A DNA stretch of 64,000 bases from Heloderma charlesbogerti (lineage: Eukaryota; Chordata; Lepidosauria; Squamata; Helodermatidae): NCBI GenBank assembly GCA_026122225.1, contig JANEZZ010001902.1, positions 868,001 to 932,000 on the forward strand. Direction: 5' to 3'. A program made the translations under genes and the position numbers. The notes beneath the pieces are model-generated. The model made no database searches. It had not been told where the DNA came from and saw nothing but the letters and a program-made list of their open reading frames with translations. Each line of letters begins with the position of its first letter. The first letter of the stretch is position 1. Shown one piece after another: positions 56,175 to 64,000 of this stretch.

Positions 56175-57444
56175 GTGAATGCTTTGCTTATATACTAATG
56201 AGGATCACCTGTTTCAAGAGAGCTTTTTTCTTTTCCTGCTTGGAGCATGAAGCATTAGGGTATGTCTGTGCTGGCCAATTTATGCACGATTTGTTTTATT
56301 ATATTCTATGAGTACCTTCTGCAGTTCACTCTTAATACCATGTCCCATCAAAACTTGAACTCTAGTGCTGTGTTGCTTCTGGTTGGTTTAATCCATGAAA
56401 AAATATTTATTTTACTTTTGACATTTAGAAGCTGCCCTTTTATAAAATATTTTAAGCATATTGAATATATTATACCTCACAAAATACGATTGTACACAAT
56501 TCATGTGTGCTATTTTTCATTCATAGATTCCTTATTTTAACATATCTGTTCTTTCCCTCATATTTGCTTATTTAGGAGTCTTAGAAACTTGTTCTCAACA
56601 TTTCTCTCCCCATCGCTTGTTCTGATTGTACAGCAGTGTGTAAAATATTCCTAATATATAGGTATAAAAGTCTGACATGATCTCAAAAAAATACACCACC
56701 CCACCCATTGTAAATAACAGCTAAGAAATATTCAGGAGGTGGAAAACTGAAAGATCCATTTCAGAAAGCTCATTGTTGTGTATCCCCTTTTCACAGTACA
56801 CATGGGAAGAGGAAGTCCATATGTACTATGAATAGGGGATAAACTACAAGGCCTAGAAACATACTATATGTGGAGAGCTAGGAATGATGTTAAGCTATGA
56901 ATTGTAATGGAGGTGTGTCAGTATGGCCACAGCTTTAAAGTAGCCAGGCTTCACACGTGTATGAATTTTCTCTTCCTTTGTTCTTGTTAAATATGAGAGG
57001 ATAGTCTAAGCATTTTTAAAATACATTTTAGGGAGTTATCGTCTCTGAACCTGTAAGCTTTACAATGTAAGGCATGCTTGATGTCATGGCCATTTCCAAT
57101 TCTAATTATTTACATCATCAGTTTTGTAATTCTCTGACTTCAGTTTCAAGCAGCTAGCTCATGTTAATGAAAAATAAGCTACTTTCTTTCTCATTCATAC
57201 ATCATACCATCAAAATCCAAAGTTGTCTGCAATCAGCAACAGAAAAATATGAGATGGATTTTTTTCATTATTTTTCTATAATATATGATCCTCCTTTATC
57301 CTGAAATGAAAAATATACTAATTACTACCCATGCAGTCCTTAGTATTCACATGTAATCTGACAGCCTTTATTAAGGACACTATTTAGAATCATTCTAAAC
57401 AAATCTATTGCCAATGATAGCTGAGAATGAATTTTTTTAGCACT
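56175..57444. other. SRPX intron 2, no gene seen
   Basis: AT-rich intron with no recognisable repeat before the RTE fragment. Confidence 0.5.
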
Positions 57445-58451
57445 GATAAAAGACGACTTTATACATGGACTTCACCAGATGGTCGACACCGAAATCAGAT
57501 TGACTACATCCTTTGTCACCAAAGGTGGCGGACATCTATACAGTCAGTAAAAACAAGACCTGGAGCTGACTGTAGTTCAGATCACGAACTTCTTATTGCA
57601 GAATTTAGAATCAGACTAAAGAGAATAGGGAAGACCTACAGATCAGTTAGATATGAGCTCACTAATATTCCTAATGAATATGCAGTGGAGGTGAAGAATA
57701 GATTTCAGGGACTAGATTTCGTAGATAGGGTCTCGGAAGAACTATGGACAGAAGTTCGCAACATTGTTTAGGAGCAGCAACAACAAACGTTCCAAAGAAA
57801 AAGAAAACCAAGAAGGCAAGATGGCTGTCTGCTGAGACACTGAAAGTAGCCCAAGAAAGAAGGAAAGCAAAAGGTAACAGTGATTGGGGGAGATATGCCC
57901 ATTTAAATGCAAAATTCCAGAGGTTAGCCAGAAGAGATAAGGAATTATTTTTCAACAAGCAATGCGCGGAAGCGGAAGAAGATAATAGAATAGGAAGGAC
58001 AAGAGACCTCTTCCAGAAAATTAGAAACACTGGAGGTAAATTCCAGGCAAAAATGGGTGTGATCAAAAACAAAGATGGCAAGGACCTAACAGAAGCAGAA
58101 GAGATCAAGAATAGGTGGCAAGAATATACGGAAGATCTGTATGGGAAGGATAATAATATCGGGGATAGATTTGACGGTGTGGTCAGTGAGTTAGAGCCAG
58201 ACACTTTGGCCAGTACTTTGGCCACATAATGAGAAGACAGGATACCCTGGAGAAGACGCTGATGCTAGGGAAAGTGGAAGGCAAAAGGAAGAGGGGCCAA
58301 CCAAGGGCAAGGTGGATGGATGATATTCTGGAGGTGACAGACTCGACCTTGGGGGAGCTGGGGGTGGCGACGGCCAACGGGAAGCTCTGGCATGGGCTGG
58401 TCCATGAAGTCACGAAGAGTCAGAAGCGACTGAACGAATAAACAACAACAA
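57445..58451 (+). mobile_element. BovB-related RTE LINE, truncated and internally deleted
   Basis: It starts in the endonuclease C-terminal part (RRLYTWTSPDGRHRNQIDYI, GADCSSDHELLIAEF). After a frameshift near 57770 it continues through the linker (KARWLSAETLKVAQERRKAK, LTEAEEIKNRWQEYTEDLYG) to ELEPDTLAS. It then jumps to the C-terminal region (EKTLMLGKVEGKRKRGQP, HEVTKSQKRLNE) and ends at GAATAAACAACAACAAAG. The whole RT palm is missing. The protein differs clearly from the two BovB copies, so it is another subfamily or a much older copy. Confidence 0.82.
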
Positions 58452-58579
58452 AGTTGAAAGATATACATCCATTTGCTTTAAGGTGGATTCTATTTGTGCT
58501 AGTATCTTCCTTATTTTCTCCCCCACTGTGTCTAATAGGCTCAAAGTAGATAATTGCCTAAAATATAAAAGATAATACA

Positions 58580-58998
58580 TTAAGGGAGCAATCCTATGGC
58601 CACTAGACACTGTCTAGAGGGTGATAGGATATGCCGTTTCCTGGAAAACTGACCTCCTCCCATGTCTGCGTTGCCTTCAAGGCAGCACGAAGAAGCTCCA
58701 TCCTCCGCACTTGGAAGAGGAGTTCAGAGTGACTGAAAGGGGCGTACTGGGGGACGTTCTGGGGTGGGGAGAGCGGAGCTGTGTGTACGACACATCCAAT
58801 GTGTCGTACAGCAGTCTCCTCTCCCGCTTGGCCCCTCCGCAGCTAGACAGCCAAAAACGGCTGTCTAGCGGAAAATAGCAGGGCAGGAGAGGTGCAGAGG
58901 GAACGATCCCCCCCGGTGCCTCTCCTGCCTTGCTTTGGATAGGCGGTCGCCTCCGGTTTCGGAGACAGCCACCTATCTTGGTAGGATTGTGCCCTAAA
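58580..58998 (+). mobile_element. GC-rich foldback element with two hairpins
   Basis: The ends TTAAGGGAGCAATCCTATGG and (reverse complement of the right end) TTTTAGGGCACAATCCTACC are inverted repeats. The interior is GC-rich with hairpins at 58784-58810 (11-bp arms TGTACGACACA) and 58842-58869 (11-bp arms GCTAGACAGCC). Related elements are at 9785 and probably 3245. No transposase. Confidence 0.75.
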
Positions 58999-58999
58999 A

Positions 59000-60584
59000 T
59001 AGAGCTGCCTCATGTCAAAATTATTAAACTAACACATCTTGAGCTTTGAAAGGATGAATGATGGTTGTCATGACCAAATGAGGTAAGAGGCACAGATGGA
59101 ACTGGGTGGGATAAAGCATTCCTAGGTATTGTCGCCAGCTGAGATTCAGGCATAACAATTGTCCTAGAAATATCCCTGTGCTGTAAAACTCAGCACTGAA
59201 GGGAGGGGTATCAATGTAGTAATGGGTATTCCCTGCATAACCACAGGTAACAAACTCTGCAGGCTGTTATTGCTTCAGTCTTGCCTGGATTCAGCTTCAG
59301 TTAGCTCACCTGTCTTTAGAATCTTGCTGCAGCTAAACCTAACATAAGCGAACAAGAGTTGCAAAATTGGGGCTTGATGAAAAGGAGTGATATAGTTCAG
59401 TACCTTATCCTAAACCTGGATATTATGTCAGCAAGCAGCCTACTTGGCTTCAGTGTTGAGCTGATATAGTTTCAGAAACTGATGGTGTCTAGGAGGGTGC
59501 AGAGTTTAACGAACTTACCCAAGCCATGAAGATTGAAGGTGGGTGGGGTGATAGAATCAATTTGAAGCGAATTTATTGAGCTGGTCAACTGCAAATTTCT
59601 GGTCATTTCAGCAGTTTGTTTAGGAATAACCTAAGCAGGAGGGTGCATCTCCCTGACTATTATGTAACAGCTGTTGATCATAATGTTATTCTGTTAATCT
59701 GATAAGAATTTGAATTCTAATTTTGTGCAAGTAAGCTCACCTATGAGCATGCAAGCAGATCTGGTACATTGTTATAGCTGCTTTGAGGCAACAGGGTATT
59801 ACTGACTGGGTTCACACAACATGATAACCCACACTCAAGGGTTGAGTATGGGTTGAGTGTGGGTTGTCGTTGAACCGTGGGTTGTTGTTGAAACATGCGT
59901 CATTGTACTGTCTGAACCCAGCTATGCTAACAAACTGTAGTTTGTTAACAATGAACAACACACAGGTCACAACCCAACAACAAACCATGTGTTTTCTTCA
60001 AGAGTTGCAGACTGCGGCATGCTAAAGAGAATAAACCAGTGATAATTCTAAAAAGGAGAGTTTAAGTTGATATTTGGAAAGAGTGGTAATTGGGACCTTC
60101 ACATAGGAGCCTGTGTCTCAATGACAATTGTAAGTCGTAAATGCATCCTTTTTTCTTTTCTTTTTTTAAAAAAGACTTTTTGTCATGAAACTCATCCTAA
60201 AGGAAAACTTACTACATGTCAAATGAGCTGAACATGTAAAGATTCATAGCTTAAAAGCACAGTGGGTCAGGAGGCAAGCATAGTATTGCATCTCCACAAC
60301 TAAGGTAGGAAGAAACCTTTTTTCTCTGGAAGTTGGCTAGTCTGTGTGGTAATCCCCAATCCTTACTGTGTTGAAGGATCAGGTGCAAAGATAATTGACA
60401 ATGGCAGCTGCAACAGAGTGGCATCCTCTGCCATCCAGTGTAGTGTGAACCTCTTCGTTCCAGCTTTTTATGAGTGGGGACATCCTGCAGCTATGGCTCA
60501 GTGCTCCTAAACTAATTTCATTTTCATTTACTATATTTCTATACCACCCCATAACCAAAGTTCACAGTTCACTTATGGGCATAT
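59000..60584. other. SRPX intron 2, mostly unrecognised
   Basis: Apart from the small element at 59806 and a reversed LINE-like end near 60520-60575 (TACTATATTTCTATACCACCC), nothing is supported. A perfect 18-bp palindrome, AACAAACTGTAGTTTGTT, is at 59929-59946. Confidence 0.5.
59806..59921. mobile_element. Small MITE with CTGGGTTCA termini
   Basis: CTGGGTTCACACAACATGAT at the left and TCATTGTACTGTCTGAACCC at the right pair as imperfect inverted repeats. The middle is repeats of GGGTTGAGTRTGGGTTG. It resembles the ATAACCCA-rich element at 10925. Confidence 0.6.
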
Positions 60585-61043
60585 TATGCCAGTGCTTCGT
60601 CAATTGCACTGGCTTCAAATCTGTTTCTGAGTTCAATTTAAACTGCTACTTTCACTTTTAAAACCCTTCATGGCTTGGGACTACATTGCCTCTCTCCACA
60701 TGTGTCTACATGGACCATAAGATGGTAGTCAGAGTCTTTTTTCCTAGTGCACCAAAAGGTGAGGTGTAATGGGTGTTTACGGGGAAAAGACTTTTTCAAT
60801 GCTGGTGGCACCCCAAATCTGGAATGCTCTCCCCATAGAACCTTAATGTAATTTTGGTGCCAAAGTCCTTTTTGTTTCCCTAGGCCTTTAATTTGTTTTA
60901 GCTTTTATTTCCTTCATGTGATTTTACACTGCTTTTATATATTTTGTTGATGTGCATTTTTATTTTATGTAAACTGTTCTTGTATTTCTTGACCCTGTAA
61001 GCCATCCTGATAATTCACTGAAGGGTGGAATATAAATCTGTAT
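60585..61043 (+). mobile_element. L2-like LINE 3' end
   Basis: It has GTTCAATTTAAACTGCTAC, CTTTTAAAACCCTTCATGGC, TTGGGACTAC, then a T-rich 3' UTR with TAAGCCATCCTGATAATTCAC and GGAATATAAATCTGTATAC. The same type as 2555-3110. Confidence 0.6.
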
Positions 61044-61834
61044 ACAGGAGAACATCCAATACATTGGAGCTCTCCAAAGTTCAGAAAAACAGGAAGTATA
61101 TGGTAGCCGTATGGACAGCAGGCAGGGATTCGGATGTATTCTTTATTGAATGGGTCTTGAATGCCCCTTGATCCAGTTTACATCCATAATATCCAAACAT
61201 CCAAAACTATGGATGCAGACAGAGCAGTGAGTATTCCATAATTCTATTGTGCAAGTGCAGAAATTTCACAGAACTAATTCCACTAACCAAAAACTGCACA
61301 GCTACAGCCAGCATTTTGGCTGGTACATTCTAATATACAGAGCCCATCCCCCATGTCTGCTACCTAGCTATCCAATCAGCAGATGATGCAGAAATCTCTA
61401 ACTAGACTGTATCACTCCATCCCCCATTCGTGGCATATATGTTCTCTCTTGCATGCCTTTCCTGTGCACCTGTTTCTGTGGCTCAGTTTTGTGACATTGG
61501 GTATGGAAGAAAAACATATTCCTGTGTCATTTGTTTGCCTCGAGTCTTGTGTAAACCAAATTGCCTTGGCTACATGTACACCATTAGCACATGAATCCAG
61601 CTGTGTGGATACCATGTGTAAGTATCACATTTTACATCAGATCTTTCTCTCTTGATCTCCCTCCCTGATTATAGCACTATTTGTGGCAAGGCTTTACTAC
61701 CACAAGGAATTTGATTCACCACACACTGAATAAGACTAGGCTTAAATAAGTACTTTTCCATTATTTGGGGTTGTAACTAACAGTTATTTGGAACTGAAGT
61801 ATAAGCTACTATCACTTGGCCATGGGACCAAACA

Positions 61835-62345
61835 TAAGAGCATGAAAATAACCATTCTAGATCAGATAAAATGCCTGATTGGTCCAACATTCTCTTCTCT
61901 CAGTGGCAAAGCCCACAAGTAGACCATGAATGCAGTAGCACCCTCCCGCTTGTGTTCCCACACAGCTGATATACAAAGGCATACTGCCTCTGATATTAGA
62001 GGTAATATATATCTCCAATGATAGTGGTATCTGCCATGCATTTGTCTAATCCTCCTTTAAAGCCATCCAACTGGTGGCAATCACTGTATCTAGCAGTAGC
62101 AAATAACATAGTTTAATTATGTGCTGTGTGACGAAATACTTCCTTTTATTTGTCCTTACCCTCCCATCATTCAGCTTTGTTTGATGACCCCAGATTCTAG
62201 TATTCTCAACATAAAGCATAATTGTATGCACCTCTGTCGTGTTCCCCCCTTACTTGCCTTTTTTCTAAGCTAAAACGTCCCAAATGTTGTAATCATTCTT
62301 CATATGGAAAGTTGCTCCAGCCCCTTGATCATTTTGGTTGCCCTG
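61835..62345 (-). mobile_element. CR1-like LINE 3' fragment, longest copy
   Basis: It covers the CATAAGAGCATG end, GATCAGATAAAATGCC, then TTGTCTAATCCTCCTTTAAA, GCCATCCAACTGGTGGCAAT, GTGCTGTGTGACGAAATACTTCC and CCTTGATCATTTTGGTTGCC. This is the usual 3' coding and UTR text of this family, seen only in part at 8723, 20199 and 52964. The ORF at 62046 is a shadow. Confidence 0.7.
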
Positions 62346-62357
62346 TTCTGCATGAAT

Positions 62358-62424
62358 GTTCTCAGAAGTAAGTCCAGTTGAGTTCAGTAGGGCTTACTTC
62401 CAGGTAGGTGAGTATAGGATTGCA
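62358..62424. mobile_element. Short foldback element, ACTTACTTCTGA family
   Basis: CTCAGAAGTAAGTCCAGTTG, then GTAGGGCTTACTTCCAGG, ending GAGTATAGGATTGCA. Inserted next to the CR1 fragment. Confidence 0.6.
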
Positions 62425-62887
62425 ACCTAAGAGAAGTAAGTATTAGGCCACATACACAAGTAACATTTGTTTGTAACGAATTCAGCTGTTAGCTTTCTTT
62501 TTAGAAAGAAAAGATAAAACATCTAATCATTCTAACTGTCCACATGGTGGCAGACTTCATCCACAAGCTGAAAACTAAAGGAGCAGCCCTCATCTCATCA
62601 CAGCAATGCCAAATATTCCTTTGATTTTAAAGGTGCAAGTTTTAAGTGCACATTTTAATACAAAATGTAATTCACATGTTGCACACAAAAAGCAACAACC
62701 TTTAGTGCTGTAACCTTGGAGGCGGCACATGAATCTGCAGCTTGCATCTCTCTGTACTCTCTTTTTTCTTCCCAGTAAACTCTGGCCCAACTCCAGAGTT
62801 AAACTTATACTATAATTACATGTGTTTTTGTTTTATTTTTAAAATCGTTTTCTTCTTATGTATGCTTATTTGTCTTTCTATTACCAG

Positions 62888-63079
62888 ATACACCATGGTG
62901 TTCTCCTATCAAGGTGAAATATGGCTACGCAAGCTGCCGAAGCCCTTATGGAGGGTATTACAAAAATGTATTGGGGACAAACTGTGACATTCGTTGTCAG
63001 AAAGGTTACGAACTGCATGGTCCTCAGCAGCTTATTTGTCAGTCAAACAAACGCTGGTCTGGGAAAGTTTTGTGCAAAC
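62888..63079 (+). CDS. SRPX: SRPX exon 3, first sushi (CCP) domain
   Basis: The acceptor TCTATTACCAG and donor CAAAC|GTGAGT bound 192 nt. With the G carried from exon 2 it opens DTPWCSPIKVKYG and holds SCRSPYGGYYKN, NCDIRCQKGYELHG, LICQSNKRWSGK and VLCK. The cysteines and the Trp before GK/C give the complete sushi fold pattern. The strings WCSPIKVKYG, CDIRCQKGYELHG and ICQSNKRWS are the hallmark of SRPX rather than SRPX2. It leaves phase 1 (C), ready for a fourth exon outside the window. SRPX is a secreted extracellular matrix-associated protein of poorly defined function. Confidence 0.95.
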
Positions 63080-63744
63080 GTGAGTGGCGTATACTTCCAC
63101 TGAAGATCTGCTTTCAATTCAACTGTTTCTGACCATCCAGAAACAGTATTTGTGTCTTAGATGAAGGAAAAAGTAAAATTATTAACTAGTTTTTCTGTGC
63201 AGTCTCATCGATTTTTTTTCTAAAGTTGCATGTACAGAAATATTTAACTTCCACATGGAAGTCACCAAGGAAAGCCCTCTACCTCAAGGCAGGATCCTCC
63301 ACACATTACCACTCCCATGTCCCAGGTTAACCCACACCACTGTCTGCCCTAATTATATGGCAAGAGCAAACAAGACAGCCCTTGATAAGGTTCCTGCAGT
63401 TATAAAAATGTCCATTATGAAAAGTTAAGATTAATCACGATGATTAAGATGATTAATAAAAGACCACATGTGTGCATGGTGCTTACAGAGTACAAAAGGT
63501 CAAGCCTTTCCCCTGAGGAGCTTATAAACCAATCTACTCAACATGTTCATTGTATGATAAAGAGGGGAAATATTTTTTTAGAAAAATAAACATTCTTTTT
63601 TCTTTTATGAACCACATTGCACTGGTTAAACAGAATGATCCTCCACAGCCAAATTGAACTGGAAGACCTATTCACATCATATATTCATCAACCAAGACAA
63701 GCACATGACAGAAACATTAGGGTGAGCTACTAGAAAGCAAATAC
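63080..63744. other. SRPX intron 3 start, no exon seen
   Basis: No further exon was found; 63480-63540 resembles the unnamed repeat at 1476. Confidence 0.5.
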
Positions 63745-63879
63745 ACTAAGGGTGCATGTTTAGACAGAAAAAAAGTCCTACAACTCCCAGCATTCCCCAG
63801 CCAGCCCTGCTAGCTGAGGAATGTTGGGGTTTGTAGGACTTCTATTTTCTGTCTAAACATGCATAGGATTGTGCCCTAA
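63745..63879. mobile_element. Foldback MITE, TGTTTAGACAGAAA family
   Basis: The left half (CTAAGGGTGCATGTTTAGAC, AAAGTCCTACAACTCCCAGC) is the inverted copy of the right half (TTTGTAGGACTTCTATTTTC, GTCTAAACATGCATAGGATT, GTGCCCTAA). Arms are about 60 bp. It is close to the copy at 26735-26873. Confidence 0.8.
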
Positions 63880-64000
63880 TAGAGTTTTCCCTTGCAAGAG
63901 TTTTCCCTCTTATTAGTTACCCAACATGCTGACATGCATTTGCAGTGTTGCCTCTTGTGAACAGGTATATTTTTGGGGATTGTGCAGAGGCCATATTGGC

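Noticed and set aside
21327..63079. SRPX2 instead of SRPX
   Set aside because: Exon 3 carries WCSPIKVKYG, CDIRCQKGYELHG and ICQSNKRWS, which fit SRPX, and the RPGR neighbour agrees.

Overview
The window is vertebrate nuclear DNA, almost certainly from a squamate reptile (lizard or snake). Two lines of evidence support this. The repeats include full-length BovB/RTE LINEs, a Sauria-type SINE with a BovB-like tail, CR1 and L2-like LINEs, a DIRS element and an L1-type element. The only host genes I can recognise are the 3' end of RPGR and the 5' end of SRPX, both on the + strand in the order RPGR then SRPX. These two genes are neighbours in the same relative order and orientation on the human X chromosome (established knowledge).

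Layout. 1-13.8 kb: five RPGR exons with consistent splice phases. They include two tandemly duplicated 207-nt acidic exons and a last exon ending in a CaaX box (CVIL), followed by the 3' UTR and poly(A) signals. 13.9-20.7 kb: intergenic DNA with a 279-bp palindrome and a decayed full-length BovB. 20.7-21.8 kb: CpG island with SRPX exon 1 (signal peptide). 21.4-56.1 kb: SRPX intron 1, about 34.7 kb and made largely of repeats. It holds an L2-like LINE, a nearly complete DIRS retrotransposon with inverted termini and internal complementary region, a young BovB (one nonsense codon), an inverted duplication with an unidentified ORF, a complete ORF1-only L1-type insertion, a roughly 4-kb CR1, a 165-bp tandem array and several SINEs. 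56.1 kb: SRPX exon 2 (60 nt). 62.9-63.1 kb: SRPX exon 3 (first sushi domain). The gene continues beyond the right edge.

How it works together. RPGR encodes a ciliary RCC1-family protein; this window shows only its acidic tail and prenylated C-terminus. SRPX encodes a secreted sushi-domain protein driven from the CpG island. Everything else is transposable-element sediment. The less ordinary items are the duplicated RPGR exon, the HAL1-like L1 element with perfect target-site duplications, the two inverted BovB copies flanking the SRPX promoter and first exon, the hairpin-forming inverted duplication around 37 kb, and a set of small foldback elements that share one terminal motif. I made no database searches. 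Repeat family names come from recognising protein motifs and characteristic termini, and many boundaries of old repeats are approximate.
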